From: Stakelama marina
GTDB lineage: Bacteria; Pseudomonadota; Alphaproteobacteria; Sphingomonadales; Sphingomonadaceae
Direction: 5' to 3'
NCBI RefSeq assembly: GCF_018122655.1
Contig: NZ_JAGRQC010000002.1
Span: 496,001-560,000, forward strand
DNA length: 64,000 bases
Position 1 is the stretch's first letter; each line of letters opens with the position of its first letter. Of this stretch, positions 8,282-18,160 are shown piece after piece. A program made the translations under genes and the position numbers. The notes under the pieces are model-generated. The model was not told where the DNA came from. It worked only from the letters and a program-made list of their open reading frames with translations, and did not search any database.

Positions 8282-9286
8282 ATGCTTTTTCCGCTGGTCC
8301 GCCCCGCGCTGTTCGCGCTTGATCCCGAACGTGCACACCGCCTGACGGTGCGTGCGCTTGCCGCCTGGGGAGCGGTAGGAACGCCGCTGGGATCGTCCAA
8401 CAGCGACGCTATGTCGGTGGAAGTCGCGGGGCTTCGCTTTCCCAACCGGGTCGGTCTGGCGGCGGGCGTCGACAAGGATGCGGAGGCGATCGACGGGTTC
8501 CTCGCACTCGGCTTCGGCAGCGTCGAAGTCGGCACGCTCACGCCGCGACCACAGCCGGGCAACCCCGCGCCGCGGCTGTTCCGCCTGGTCGAAGATCGCG
8601 GCGTCATCAACCGGATGGGCTTCAACAATGGTGGCCTCGACGCCGCGCTGGATCGCGCGCGAGCAGCGAAACGGCGCGGCATTCTGGGCATCAATGTCGG
8701 CGCCAACAAGGATTCGGCCGACCGTATCGCAGATTATGCCTATGGCGTCGGCAAGGCGGCGGCGGTCGGCGATTATGTGACGATCAACATCAGTTCGCCC
8801 AACACGCCGGGGCTACGCGACCTGCAGGATCCGGCCATGCTCGGCGAATTGCTTGCGCAGTGCGACGGCGCGCGCAAGGGCGAATGGGGCCGGCGGCCGC
8901 TGTTCCTGAAGATCGCGCCCGACCTCGACCGCGACCAGATCGGTGCGATCGTGCGCACCGCGATCGACGGCGGCGTCGATGCCCTGATCGTGTCGAATAC
9001 GACGATCTCGCGCCCGGCAACGCTCAAATCGCGATATGCCGGCGAAAGCGGCGGTTTGTCCGGGGCGCCGCTCCGCGACCTCGCGCGCGCAAAGCTGACC
9101 GAGGTCCGCGATGCCGCGGCGGACGCGCTGCCGCTGATTTCGGTCGGAGGCATCGATTCGGCCGATGAGGCAATGCGCCGGCTCGAATCGGGTGCCAGCC
9201 TCGTCCAGCTCTATTCCGCGCTCGTCTATCGTGGTCCCGGCCTCGCCCGCGCGATGGTCAGGGGGCTGGCGCGCGCTTCGACATAG
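8282..9286 (+). CDS. pyrD: Dihydroorotate dehydrogenase (quinone), class 2
   Basis: PyrD (334 aa) oxidises dihydroorotate to orotate in pyrimidine synthesis, passing electrons to membrane quinone. The N-terminal MLFPLVRPALFALDPERAH helix is the class 2 membrane/quinone segment. FMN-site motifs GLAAGVDKDAEAIDGF and NRMGFNNGG and the catalytic serine motif INISSPNTPGLRDLQ are present, ending with ISVGGIDSADEAMRRLESGA. I chose ATG 8282 because the family begins just before the membrane helix; the frame is open further upstream without family similarity. Confidence 0.95.
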   Translation: MLFPLVRPALFALDPERAHRLTVRALAAWGAVGTPLGSSNSDAMSVEVAGLRFPNRVGLAAGVDKDAEAIDGFLALGFGSVEVGTLTPRPQPGNPAPRLFRLVEDRGVINRMGFNNGGLDAALDRARAAKRRGILGINVGANKDSADRIADYAYGVGKAAAVGDYVTINISSPNTPGLRDLQDPAMLGELLAQCDGARKGEWGRRPLFLKIAPDLDRDQIGAIVRTAIDGGVDALIVSNTTISRPATLKSRYAGESGGLSGAPLRDLARAKLTEVRDAAADALPLISVGGIDSADEAMRRLESGASLVQLYSALVYRGPGLARAMVRGLARAST

Positions 9287-9327
9287 CGGCTATGCCGCCC
9301 CGGCAAAGGACGTTACGGTTGCGCGCC

Positions 9328-11091
9328 ATGAAAAGACTTCTGCTTGCTCTGCTCGCCCTTGCCCTCCCCGCCAGCCTTTCCGCACAAGACGCTCCGCCAC
9401 CCAAACCCTCGATCAACCCCTCGACCGATCAGGGCATTGTCAGCGCCGCCGATCCGCGCGCCGTGGCCGCCGGTGTCGAGATGCTCCGCGAAGGCGGCAG
9501 TTCGACCGACGCCGCGATTGCGACGATGCTCGCGCTCAACGTCGTCGAGCCGTATAATTCGGGCATAGGCGGCGGCAGCTTCCTGCTCCATTCCGACGGC
9601 AAGACCGGCAGCACGACCAGCTTCGACGGCCGCGAAACCGCGCCCGCCGCCGCCGATGGCAAATGGTTCTACGCCGATGACGGCACGCCGATGAGCCATG
9701 CCGAGGCGGTGCCCGGCGGGCGCAGCGTCGGCATCCCAGGCGACCTGCGCATGTGGGCAAAGGCGCACGAACAGTTCGGCAAGCTGCCCTGGAAAAAGCT
9801 GTTCGAACCGGCGATCCGGCTGGCGCGCGGCGGGTTCGAGATCACCCCGCGCCTCTACCGCGCCTTCATGATCGGCGGCGACCATATCGATGCTGCGGCG
9901 AAGAAGCTGTTCACCGATGCCGACGGCAACTGGCTGCCGGTGGGCACCTGGCTCCAGAACCCGGCACAGGCCGACCTCCTCCAGAGCATCGCCGATCACG
10001 GCGCCGACTATTTCTATATCGGCCCGGTCGCGCAAAAGATCGTCACCACCGTCAACAATGCCGAGCGCAATCCGTCGAAAATGACGACGGGTGACCTTGC
10101 CAGCTATGACGCGAAGGAACGCCCCGCGGTGTGCGAGACCTATCGCGGCTACCGCGTGTGCAGCATGGGGCCGCCATCATCGGGTGGCATCACCGTGCTG
10201 ATGATTCTGAAGCAGCTCGAACGCTTCGACATGACCAGGCTGGGCAAGGACAGTCCGGTCGCATGGCACCTGTTCGCCGAATCGCAGCGCCTCGCCTTTG
10301 CCGACCGCAACCGTTACATCGCCGACAGCGATTATGTGCATGTTCCGATCAAGGGTCTGCTCGACCCGTCCTATCTCGCGAAACGGTCGCGGCTGATCTC
10401 ACCCGACAGCACGCTCGGCACGTACCAGCCCGGCCATCCGGCGGGCGCACCGCCGCGCATCACCGCGCCGCAGAGCGAGGTCCCGGGCACCAGCCATGTC
10501 GTCGCGGCCGACAAATGGGGTGGCGTCACCTCGGTCACCACGACGATCGAGGGCTATTTCGGGTCGGGCCTGACGATCGACGGCACCTTCCTCAACAATG
10601 AACTAACCGATTTCGACATCGTGCCCGCGCAGGACGGCTATCTGGTCGCCAACCGCGTCGAGGGCGGAAAGCGGCCGCGCAGTTCGATGTCGCCAACCAT
10701 CGTCTATGGCCCCGACGGCAAGGTACGGCTGGCGGTCGGCGCCGCGGGCGGCCCGACGATCATCGGCCAGGTCGCCAAGGCGATCATCGGCGTGATCGAC
10801 TGGCACCTGTCGGCGCAGGACGCGATCGGGCTGGGCCTGATCTACGCGCCCGGCCCCGGCGGCGCGGCCGAAGCGAACACGCAGTTCGCGGCCATGATGC
10901 CCACCTTCGCCAAGCTGGGCGAACATCTGAAGATCGTCCCGCTGGGGCTGAAGGCCAACGCCATCGAGCGTGTCGACGGCCGCTGGGTCGGCGCTGCGGA
11001 CCCGCGCAGCGAAGGCATCGCAATGACCCAGGACGGCCGCGCCACGCGGATCGTCCGCACCGGCGACGACAAGAATCGCCCCGCCGAATAG
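9328..11091 (+). CDS. ggt: Gamma-glutamyltransferase, periplasmic
   Basis: This 587-aa N-terminal-nucleophile enzyme cleaves or transfers the gamma-glutamyl group of glutathione and related compounds. The N-terminus MKRLLLALLALALPASLSAQ is a clear signal peptide, which sets the start at 9328. The autoprocessing/catalytic threonine is in PGTSHVVAADKWGGVTSVTT, matching the TTHxSVVD site of the E. coli enzyme with Ser in place of the second Thr. Downstream family motifs are FGSGLTIDGTFLNNELTDF and RPRSSMSPTIV. It follows pyrD by 41 bp on the same strand. Confidence 0.94.
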   Translation: MKRLLLALLALALPASLSAQDAPPPKPSINPSTDQGIVSAADPRAVAAGVEMLREGGSSTDAAIATMLALNVVEPYNSGIGGGSFLLHSDGKTGSTTSFDGRETAPAAADGKWFYADDGTPMSHAEAVPGGRSVGIPGDLRMWAKAHEQFGKLPWKKLFEPAIRLARGGFEITPRLYRAFMIGGDHIDAAAKKLFTDADGNWLPVGTWLQNPAQADLLQSIADHGADYFYIGPVAQKIVTTVNNAERNPSKMTTGDLASYDAKERPAVCETYRGYRVCSMGPPSSGGITVLMILKQLERFDMTRLGKDSPVAWHLFAESQRLAFADRNRYIADSDYVHVPIKGLLDPSYLAKRSRLISPDSTLGTYQPGHPAGAPPRITAPQSEVPGTSHVVAADKWGGVTSVTTTIEGYFGSGLTIDGTFLNNELTDFDIVPAQDGYLVANRVEGGKRPRSSMSPTIVYGPDGKVRLAVGAAGGPTIIGQVAKAIIGVIDWHLSAQDAIGLGLIYAPGPGGAAEANTQFAAMMPTFAKLGEHLKIVPLGLKANAIERVDGRWVGAADPRSEGIAMTQDGRATRIVRTGDDKNRPAE

Positions 11092-11147
11092 GCAGCAACA
11101 GACAGACAAAAACAAACAGCGGCCCCCGCCCGTCCCCAGGAGAGACC

Positions 11148-12938
11148 ATGCGCACGCTCGAACATTTTCCCAATCTGGTCACGATGTTCTTCACCCGTGC
11201 ACGCGAACAGGCCGATCAGCCGTTCCTGTGGCGAAAGCAGTCGGGCAAATGGCAGTCGATCAGCTGGGGAGAGGCGGCGAAACAGGTCGCGGCGCTCGCC
11301 ACCGCGCTGAAGGCCAAGGGCCTGCAACCCGGCGACCGGGTAATGCTGGTCAGCGAAAACCGCCCCGAATGGTGCATCAGCGACCTCGCTATCATGGCCG
11401 CGGGGTGCGTGACGGTGCCGACCTATATCACCAATACCGAACGCGACCACGCGCACATCATCGAGAATTCGGGCGCGGCTGCGGTGATCGTTTCCACCGC
11501 CAAGCTCGCCAAGACGCTGATGCCTGCGGTGCTGCGCTCGGTGGCGGTCCGGCTCGTCATCGGCATCGACGACATCCGCATGGGGCAGGTCGGCGCAAGC
11601 GATCATTGCCACTGGCGCGACTTGATCGACGAACATGCCACCGACCCCGCCAAGGTCGCGGCCACGGCGACGTTCGACCGGGACGATCTCGCCTGCATCA
11701 TCTACACCAGCGGAACCGGCGGCGCGCCGCGCGGGGTGATGCAGCATCACGGCGCGATCCTGCACAATTGCGAAGGCTGCGTTACCGTGATCTCGGAAGA
11801 TTTCGGCTGGGAGGACGAGGTCTTTCTGTCCTTCCTGCCGCTCAGCCACGCCTATGAACATACCGGCGGACAGCATTTCCCGATCGCGCTCGGTGCGCAG
11901 ATCTATTACGCGGAGGGGCTCGACAAGCTCGCTTCCAATATCGAGGAAACCAGGCCGACGATCATGGTCGTGGTGCCGCGCCTGTTCGAAGTGCTGCGGA
12001 CGCGCATCACCAAGGCGATCGAGAAACAGGGCAAGATGCCCGCCTATCTGCTCGACCGCGCCGTGTCGATTGGCGCAAAGGCCAAGGACGGCCGCGTTCC
12101 GCTGTACGACCGGCCGATGCAGATGATCCTGAACCGCACGCTCTTGCCCAAGATCGCGCAGCGTTTCGGCGGGCGGATGAAGGCGATGGTGTCGGGCGGC
12201 GCGCCGCTCAACCCCGAAGTCGGAACCTTCTTCCAGTCGCTCGGCCTCACCTTCCTCCAGGGCTATGGCCAGACCGAGGCTGCGCCGGTGATTTCCTGCA
12301 ACCGGCCAAGTGCCGGGCTGAAGATGGACACGGTCGGCCCGCCGCTGAAAAATACCGAGGTTCGCATCGCCGAGGATGGCGAGATCCTGGTGCGCGGCGA
12401 ACTCGTCATGCACGGCTATTGGCGCAACGAGGCGGAAACCGCGCGCGTGTTGAAGGATGGCTGGCTGCACACCGGCGATGTCGGCGAGATCGACGAGCGC
12501 GGGCGGATCAGGATCACCGACCGCAAGAAGGACCTCATCATCAACGACAAGGGCGACAATGTCGCGCCGCAAAAGGTCGAGGGGATGCTGACGCTGCGTC
12601 CGGAGATCATGCAGGCGATGATCGCCGGCGACCGCAAGCCCTATATGGTCGCCGTGATCGTGCCCGATCCCGAATGGACCGCAGAATGGTGCGCGAAGAA
12701 TGCAGAGACCTGCGACTTCGCCAAGCTCGCACAGGATCACGACTACCGCGCGGCGATCGGCCATGCGGTGGAGCGCGTCAACAGGGACCTGTCGCAGATC
12801 GAGCGTATCCGCCGCTTCATCATCGCCGACGAGCCCTTCGCCATCGAGAATGAGCAGCTCACGCCATCGCTCAAGATTCGCCGCCACGTGCTGCGCCGCG
12901 TCTATGGCGAGCGGCTCGACGCGCTCTATCGGGGCTGA
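11148..12938 (+). CDS. Long-chain acyl-CoA ligase (AMP-forming)
   Basis: A 596-aa adenylate-forming enzyme that activates fatty acids to acyl-CoA, of the FadD15/long-chain type. The ATP motif YTSGTGGAPRGVMQHHG (about residue 187) deviates slightly from YTSGTTGxPKG. The A5 motif GYGQTEAAPVISCNRP and hinge RITDRKKDLIINDKGDNVAP are present. The start has a ribosome site (GGAGA, 7-8 nt upstream). It ends 3 bp before the convergent membrane-protein gene. The exact chain-length preference cannot be read from sequence. Confidence 0.92.
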   Translation: MRTLEHFPNLVTMFFTRAREQADQPFLWRKQSGKWQSISWGEAAKQVAALATALKAKGLQPGDRVMLVSENRPEWCISDLAIMAAGCVTVPTYITNTERDHAHIIENSGAAAVIVSTAKLAKTLMPAVLRSVAVRLVIGIDDIRMGQVGASDHCHWRDLIDEHATDPAKVAATATFDRDDLACIIYTSGTGGAPRGVMQHHGAILHNCEGCVTVISEDFGWEDEVFLSFLPLSHAYEHTGGQHFPIALGAQIYYAEGLDKLASNIEETRPTIMVVVPRLFEVLRTRITKAIEKQGKMPAYLLDRAVSIGAKAKDGRVPLYDRPMQMILNRTLLPKIAQRFGGRMKAMVSGGAPLNPEVGTFFQSLGLTFLQGYGQTEAAPVISCNRPSAGLKMDTVGPPLKNTEVRIAEDGEILVRGELVMHGYWRNEAETARVLKDGWLHTGDVGEIDERGRIRITDRKKDLIINDKGDNVAPQKVEGMLTLRPEIMQAMIAGDRKPYMVAVIVPDPEWTAEWCAKNAETCDFAKLAQDHDYRAAIGHAVERVNRDLSQIERIRRFIIADEPFAIENEQLTPSLKIRRHVLRRVYGERLDALYRG

Positions 12939-12941
12939 TCG

Positions 12942-13433
12942 TCAGACGACATCGGCGGGCGTGATGTTGATGATGACCGCGCGGACGGTTGCGAAGACCA
13001 GCAGCACCGTCGCAACGAGCAGCGACGACAAGATGCCGACCATCGCGAACTGGATGCGGTAGAGCCAGATGAACCACGGTGCGCTGAGATTGTCGAACTC
13101 GCCGACCGGCAGCGTGAGCAGAAGCAGCAATACGACCGCACCGAGCAGCGTCGCCGTCGACAGCGCCGAAATCCGGTACACGTTGCGGTAGAATTCATCC
13201 GAAAACTCGGCTTCAGACCTGCGCGCCATCCCGATCAGCGTCAGCATCAGCGCAAGCGTCGTGGCCGAAGCGGTCGCGATCGCCGACCCGAAATACAGCG
13301 CCGACTGGGCAAGCTGACCGATCAGGTCGATCGCCTTTGCGTCCGAATAGATCCGCCCGACCGCCATATAGGCAGCGATGGTGAGGAGCATCGTGGCGCT
13401 GCCGCCGATCCAGGCAAGGGGACGTGCTTTCAT
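12942..13433 (-). CDS. Hypothetical four-helix integral membrane protein
   Basis: A 163-aa protein of unknown function with about four predicted membrane segments: PLAWIGGSATMLLTIAAYMA (about 5-24), IATASATTLALMLTLIG (about 50-68), STATLLGAVVLLLLLTLPVG (about 93-112) and IQFAMVGILSSLLVATVLLVF (about 129-149). A charged loop, MARRSEAEFSDEFYRNV, lies between helices 2 and 3. The start MKARPLAW at 13433 places the first helix near the N-terminus; the open frame upstream overlaps the M16 peptidase gene and is not part of it. I do not recognise a family. Confidence 0.75.
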   Translation of the reverse strand: MKARPLAWIGGSATMLLTIAAYMAVGRIYSDAKAIDLIGQLAQSALYFGSAIATASATTLALMLTLIGMARRSEAEFSDEFYRNVYRISALSTATLLGAVVLLLLLTLPVGEFDNLSAPWFIWLYRIQFAMVGILSSLLVATVLLVFATVRAVIINITPADVV

Positions 13434-13474
13434 GCCGCCCCAATGCGGCGGTTGCCCGCCGGGTTCCGCCGCCC

Positions 13475-16378
13475 CTATTCGGGCGCCTCGTCCTTCGGCA
13501 GCACGATCATGCTCCAATCCTTGTCGGGCCGGAGATATTTCGCGGCCAGTGCCTGGATTTCGGCGGGCGTCGTCTGGACGATGTCGGTCGGCAATGTGTC
13601 GATGGCCGCGATGCGGCGCGGATCGGTCGAGCCACCCTTGGTCTGGTCCATCCAGAAGATATTGCCCGTCGACATGCGGATGACGAGTTGCTTGAGCGGC
13701 TTGATCGCGCGGTCGAGCTCGTCCTGGCTTACCGGATTGGCGGCAAGATCGGCGGCGATACCGCGCGCCAGCCGGAAGAACAGATCGGTCTTCGCCGGCG
13801 GAACCAGCCCGACCGCGAGCACGTCGCCCCCCGACGGCAAGCCCACCGGCCATTCGTTGACGACCTGCGGCGTATAGCTTGCCCCGGCTTCGGAGCGGAG
13901 CTGGTCGAGCAGCCGATCGCGGAAGATCGCAGCGAGCAGTTCGAGCTTGCGGCTTTGCGAAATCTGTTCGACGCCGCCGCCCGTCGGCCAGGCGATTACC
14001 GCTGCCGCCTGATCGTCCTTGCCGCCGTGATAGCGGACCACGGGAGTGGCGTCGTGATCGGGAAAGCGGACCGGCGCGGGATCGAGATTGTCGTTGGCGG
14101 CGCGCGGCTTCAGCGCGCCGAACGACTTTGCCACCGCGTCGATGATCGAGCGCTTGTCCGCATCACCGAACACCTGCACCTCGACCGGGCCGCTTGCGAG
14201 AATCGGCGCCCAGAAATCGCGAAACGCCTGCGGCGTCAGATCGGCCACGGCCTTGCGCGGGGGCGTCGCCCAGCGCGGATCGCCATCGCGCAGCAGCCCG
14301 CGCAGATCGCGTGCGATCACCCCGTTGGGCGAGGCCGACAGGCTGTCATAGCTCGCCAGCGTCACCGCCCGGGCACGCTTGACCGGATTGGGGTCCCAGC
14401 CCGGCCTGGCGAGCTTGGCGGCGATGAGGCGCAACTGATCGGCAAGGTCGGCGGCGGTCGTCGTCGCGCTGAATTCGAACGCGTCATTGTCGATGCCGAA
14501 ATCCATGCCGATCTGGCGGTCACCGGTCAGCCGGTCGATATCGTCCTGCGTCAGGTCGCCGATGCCGCTCGCCGCGAGTGCGATGTCGCCCGACCATGCC
14601 GGCGTCACGCGGTCGCCGGGCAGCGCGTTATAGCCATGGCCGAAGCGGACGCGGACATAGACCTTGCCCGCTTCCGACGTGTTGGGAAACATCAGCAGGT
14701 TGACGCCGTTCGCGAATGTTACCTGTTCGATGTCGGGATCGGTCATCACCGCCTTGCGCGCGGTGACGGTGCCCGGCTTGCCGAGGCTGGGCAAATCATC
14801 CCAGCCGACCTTGCGCGCGGAGGCGCGGGCACCGGCCGCGCCTGACACATCCTCCTTCAACGCGGCGGCGAGCTCGGCGGGGGCCTGCGGGTCCGGTTTC
14901 GGGGTGTTGACGATGGCGCGCACCGCCACGCCGTCGAACACCTTTTTCGACGATGCCAGCACATTGGCGGGGGTGAAGAACTTCTTGGCGACCGCACCTT
15001 CGAGGATCTTGAGCGAGGTTTCCGATGTCGTCAGCGTTTCGTGGATATCGACGGCATCGACCATATTGTCGGCCTGTCGCGCGCCTGCCTCGCCGGCCGA
15101 CGTGGCGACCGCATTCTTCATCACCGCCAGAATCTCGTTCACCTCACGATCGATCTCGGCCTGGCTCGGAGGGTTGGTTCTGGCATCGGCGATGACCGCG
15201 CGAACGTCGTGCAGCGCCTTTTGCCAGTCGTCGCCGACCGGCAGGACGGACACCGTCGTCACATTGGCCGATCGCGACACGTCGTCGAGCGAGACATTGG
15301 CGGTGATATAGCTGCCGCCGCTGCGCGCCCTGCGTTCGAGCCGGCGATTGACGATGCGCACCGCGACCATGTCGATCATGCGCTTCTGATTGAAGATGAT
15401 GGTGTCGTCGCCCACCGTCCAGGGCCGGACATAGGCCAGCCCGACGACGGGCGGAAAGGCCGGTTCGACGATATTGGCGCTGACCGGTTCGTTCGGATCG
15501 GGCTTGCCGAAATCGGGCGTCTTCGGATCAGGCCCCTTGCCCTGCCAGCCGGCGAAATGCTTCTTGATCATCTGCACGAACAGCGCCGGGTCCATGTCGC
15601 CTGAAATCACGATCACCGTGCGGTCGGGGCGATACCAGCGATCGTGGAAGGCCTGCACCGATGCCGGGGTCGCCGCCTGCAACGATTTGATCGTGCCGAT
15701 CGGCGAGCGATCTGCCAGCGGCTGACCGGCGAAGAACAATTCGCGGCTGGCGTCGCCGAAGCGGACCTGTGCGCTCGGCTGTTCGCGCTGTTCGGCAAGG
15801 ACGACGGGGCGCTCGGCATCCAGCGCCTTCTGGTCGAGGTCGGGCGCCTCCATCATCCCGGCAAGGATGTGCATGCTCTCGTCGAGACTGGCATCGTTCG
15901 CGGACGGAAGGTCGAGTTGATAGACGGTCTGGGTGAAGGTGGTCGATGCGTTGGTATCCGACCCGAACGTGACGCCGAGGCGCTGCCAGATGCGTTTCGA
16001 TTCCATGTCGCCGGCATATTCCGACCCGCGGAACGACAGATGCTCGATCAGGTGTGCATAGCCGCGCTGATCCTCGCTTTCCATCAACGACCCCGCATCG
16101 ATGCGCACGCGGATCGACACCTGGCCCGGTGGAACGCCGTTGCGCCGCACCGCATAGCGCAAGCCGTTGGGCAACACGCCGAAGGTCCAGTCCGGGTGCG
16201 GCGGGAGGTCGCTGCCCTGATAGAGCCAGGGTTTTTGCGAATCGGGCGCCAGGTTGGGCTTGATCGGCGCATCGGGCTGCGCCGCGGCGGGCGCTGTCTG
16301 AGCGATTGCCGGCAGCGGCAGCGCAATTGCGATGAGGGCGGGAAGTGCGGCGCCGAGCGCGCGGGACAGAAAACGCAT
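13475..16378 (-). CDS. M16-family zinc metallopeptidase (pitrilysin-like, exported)
   Basis: A large (967 aa) two-module peptidase. The N-terminus MRFLSRALGAALPALIAIAL, ending at AIAQ, is a signal peptide, so it is probably periplasmic. The first M16 domain carries the inverted zinc motif HLIEH in GYAHLIEHLSFRGS (about residue 107) with the downstream Glu in the AERPVVLAEQREQ region. The second half is an M16-C-like repeat without a zinc motif, which is normal for the family. ATG 16378 is preferred; a TTG nine bases upstream is in frame. Its substrate is unknown. Confidence 0.92.
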   Translation of the reverse strand: MRFLSRALGAALPALIAIALPLPAIAQTAPAAAQPDAPIKPNLAPDSQKPWLYQGSDLPPHPDWTFGVLPNGLRYAVRRNGVPPGQVSIRVRIDAGSLMESEDQRGYAHLIEHLSFRGSEYAGDMESKRIWQRLGVTFGSDTNASTTFTQTVYQLDLPSANDASLDESMHILAGMMEAPDLDQKALDAERPVVLAEQREQPSAQVRFGDASRELFFAGQPLADRSPIGTIKSLQAATPASVQAFHDRWYRPDRTVIVISGDMDPALFVQMIKKHFAGWQGKGPDPKTPDFGKPDPNEPVSANIVEPAFPPVVGLAYVRPWTVGDDTIIFNQKRMIDMVAVRIVNRRLERRARSGGSYITANVSLDDVSRSANVTTVSVLPVGDDWQKALHDVRAVIADARTNPPSQAEIDREVNEILAVMKNAVATSAGEAGARQADNMVDAVDIHETLTTSETSLKILEGAVAKKFFTPANVLASSKKVFDGVAVRAIVNTPKPDPQAPAELAAALKEDVSGAAGARASARKVGWDDLPSLGKPGTVTARKAVMTDPDIEQVTFANGVNLLMFPNTSEAGKVYVRVRFGHGYNALPGDRVTPAWSGDIALAASGIGDLTQDDIDRLTGDRQIGMDFGIDNDAFEFSATTTAADLADQLRLIAAKLARPGWDPNPVKRARAVTLASYDSLSASPNGVIARDLRGLLRDGDPRWATPPRKAVADLTPQAFRDFWAPILASGPVEVQVFGDADKRSIIDAVAKSFGALKPRAANDNLDPAPVRFPDHDATPVVRYHGGKDDQAAAVIAWPTGGGVEQISQSRKLELLAAIFRDRLLDQLRSEAGASYTPQVVNEWPVGLPSGGDVLAVGLVPPAKTDLFFRLARGIAADLAANPVSQDELDRAIKPLKQLVIRMSTGNIFWMDQTKGGSTDPRRIAAIDTLPTDIVQTTPAEIQALAAKYLRPDKDWSMIVLPKDEAPE

Positions 16379-16589
16379 GATCGCCAAACTACCCTGCCCG
16401 GCGCCGATCCGCCAGCGCCATCGAAATAGCCCCGATGCGCGGTTTTGGGCACCGCTGCGCCATTATTTGGTCCCAAGTTCGCGCTATCCGATTCTTCGGT
16501 TCCGGATTGTCCCGCCGCGAGTGATACGCCGCGCGGCGCCGACATTGCGGTTCGGAAGGACGATTTTTACTGCACCGGGTATTTCTGGC

Positions 16590-17393
16590 GTGACGTTCGA
16601 AGCATCGACCCGCGACAAGAATTTGTGGCCGAAATCCGGCCATGGAGCGCCTGCGCTGCGTGCCGAACCCGGTCGTCCGCTGATTATCCGCATCGGCAAG
16701 CGGCTGCGCGGCCTGTTCGACCGGCTGATCGAGCGATCTTCGCTGGTTTCGAACGATCCCGTACTCGACGTGCGCGAGTTCGAATGGACCGCGATGCTGC
16801 GCGGCAACTGGCGCACGATCCGCGACGAAGCGATGCGCGTGGCGTTGCAGAGCGGAGCCTCCCCATCGCTTGCGACCATCTCGCCCGATCACCGGGCGAT
16901 CGCGCAGGTCGATATGTGGAAATCCTATTTCCTGTGGGGCTATGGCTTTCCGATCGAGGAAAATCTGGCGCGCTGCCCCGAAACGGCGAAGCTCGTCGCG
17001 CGCATTCCGCGGCTGAACAGCGCGTTCTTCTCGATCCTCGAACCCGGCACGCACATCCCCGCGCATCGCGGCGTCACCAAGGGACTGATTACCTGTCACC
17101 TCGGCCTTGCCGTGCCGCGCGACGGCGATGTACGGATGCGCGTCGGCAACCGCGTCGTGCGGTGGTCCGAAGGCGAAACGCTGGTGTTCGACGATACCTA
17201 TGATCACGAAGTCTGGAACGATACCAATGGAACGCGCGTGGTCCTGCTGATCCAGTTCGAACGCCCGCTTCGCAACCCCGGCAAATGGGTCGCCGACCTG
17301 TTCCTCGGCGCGGTGCGGCGCTCCGCCTTCGTGCAGGAGGCGCGGCGTAACCTCGCGCACTGGAACGCCGCGCTGAAGCAGCTCGACATCTGA
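16590..17393 (+). CDS. LpxO-like aspartyl/asparaginyl beta-hydroxylase family protein
   Basis: A 267-aa Fe(II)/2-oxoglutarate oxygenase related to LpxO, which puts a 2-hydroxyl on acyl chains of lipid A. The core includes WKSYFLWGYGFPIEENLARC, the first iron His region ILEPGTHIPAHRGVTKGLI followed by TCHLGLAVP, the EGETLVFDDTYDHEVWNDT segment with the second His, and VVLLIQFERPLRNP. No in-frame ATG precedes the conserved region, so the start is uncertain: GTG 16590 is chosen, TTG at 16622 is possible. trmJ starts one base after its stop. In sphingomonads, which carry glycosphingolipids in place of LPS, the substrate may be a sphingolipid acyl chain (inference). Confidence 0.85.
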   Translation: MTFEASTRDKNLWPKSGHGAPALRAEPGRPLIIRIGKRLRGLFDRLIERSSLVSNDPVLDVREFEWTAMLRGNWRTIRDEAMRVALQSGASPSLATISPDHRAIAQVDMWKSYFLWGYGFPIEENLARCPETAKLVARIPRLNSAFFSILEPGTHIPAHRGVTKGLITCHLGLAVPRDGDVRMRVGNRVVRWSEGETLVFDDTYDHEVWNDTNGTRVVLLIQFERPLRNPGKWVADLFLGAVRRSAFVQEARRNLAHWNAALKQLDI

Positions 17394-17394
17394 C

Positions 17395-18132
17395 ATGACC
17401 ACGCAGCAAACGCCGCCCCCGGCGATCGTCCTCGTGCGCCCCCAACTGGGCGAGAATATCGGCAAGGCGGCGCGCGCCATGCTCAATTTCGGGCTGACCG
17501 AATTGCGCCTGGTGTCCCCGCGCGACGGCTGGCCCAACCCGTCCGCCGGCCCGGCCGCAAGCGGAGCGGATATCGTACTCGAAGGCGCAAAGGTCTTCGA
17601 CAGCGTCGCCGATGCGACCGCCGATTGTGCACATGTCTTTGCCACCACGGTCCGCAAGCGCGGCGTGGTGAAGCCCGTGCTGACGCCCGAAGAAGCCGGC
17701 AAGCAGATCCATGCCGGGCCGGGCAAGTCTGCGATCCTGTTCGGCCCCGAGCGCTCGGGGCTGGAAACCGACGACGTCGCGCTGGCGCGGACGATCATCA
17801 CGGTGCCGATCAATCCCGAGTTCAGTTCGCTCAACCTCGCCCAGGCGGTGATCCTCGTCGCGTATGACTGGTCGCGCACACAGACGCTCGCCAGCCCCAC
17901 CGAAACCGAAATCGACCCGCCCGCACCGCAGGCGGAGCTCGAAGGGATGATCGGCCAGCTCGAGGCGATGCTCGAACCGGCCGGCTATTTCCGTCCGCCC
18001 GAACGTACCACGGCGACGAAACGCGCGCTTCGCGGCCTCCTGACCAAGCCCCGCTGGAGCTCGCAGGAAGTGCGCACGCTGCGCGGCGTGCTGTCGGCGC
18101 TCGGTGGACGTAAAGGACCGCGCGACACCTGA
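17395..18132 (+). CDS. trmJ: TrmJ-type tRNA 2'-O-methyltransferase (SPOUT)
   Basis: A 245-aa SpoU/TrmH-class enzyme that methylates the ribose of residue 32 in tRNAs. The SPOUT knot motifs are all present: VRPQLGENIGKAARAMLNFG at the N-terminus, SAILFGPERSGLETDDVALA in the middle, and VPINPEFSSLNLAQAVILVAYD, followed by a C-terminal helical extension typical of TrmJ. It starts at ATG one base after the stop of the LpxO-like gene and is probably co-transcribed with it. Confidence 0.92.
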   Translation: MTTQQTPPPAIVLVRPQLGENIGKAARAMLNFGLTELRLVSPRDGWPNPSAGPAASGADIVLEGAKVFDSVADATADCAHVFATTVRKRGVVKPVLTPEEAGKQIHAGPGKSAILFGPERSGLETDDVALARTIITVPINPEFSSLNLAQAVILVAYDWSRTQTLASPTETEIDPPAPQAELEGMIGQLEAMLEPAGYFRPPERTTATKRALRGLLTKPRWSSQEVRTLRGVLSALGGRKGPRDT

Positions 18133-18160
18133 TCCCCGACGCGAGCCGGACCACACCCCC

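Noticed and set aside
8079..8336. Minus-strand frame across the pyrD-AraC gap
   Set aside because: It runs through the terminator hairpin and into the pyrD coding region, and has no recognisable features.
10842..12887. Long minus-strand frame opposite the acyl-CoA ligase gene
   Set aside because: Antisense shadow of a clearly recognisable ligase; no family motifs and a His/Arg-rich composition.
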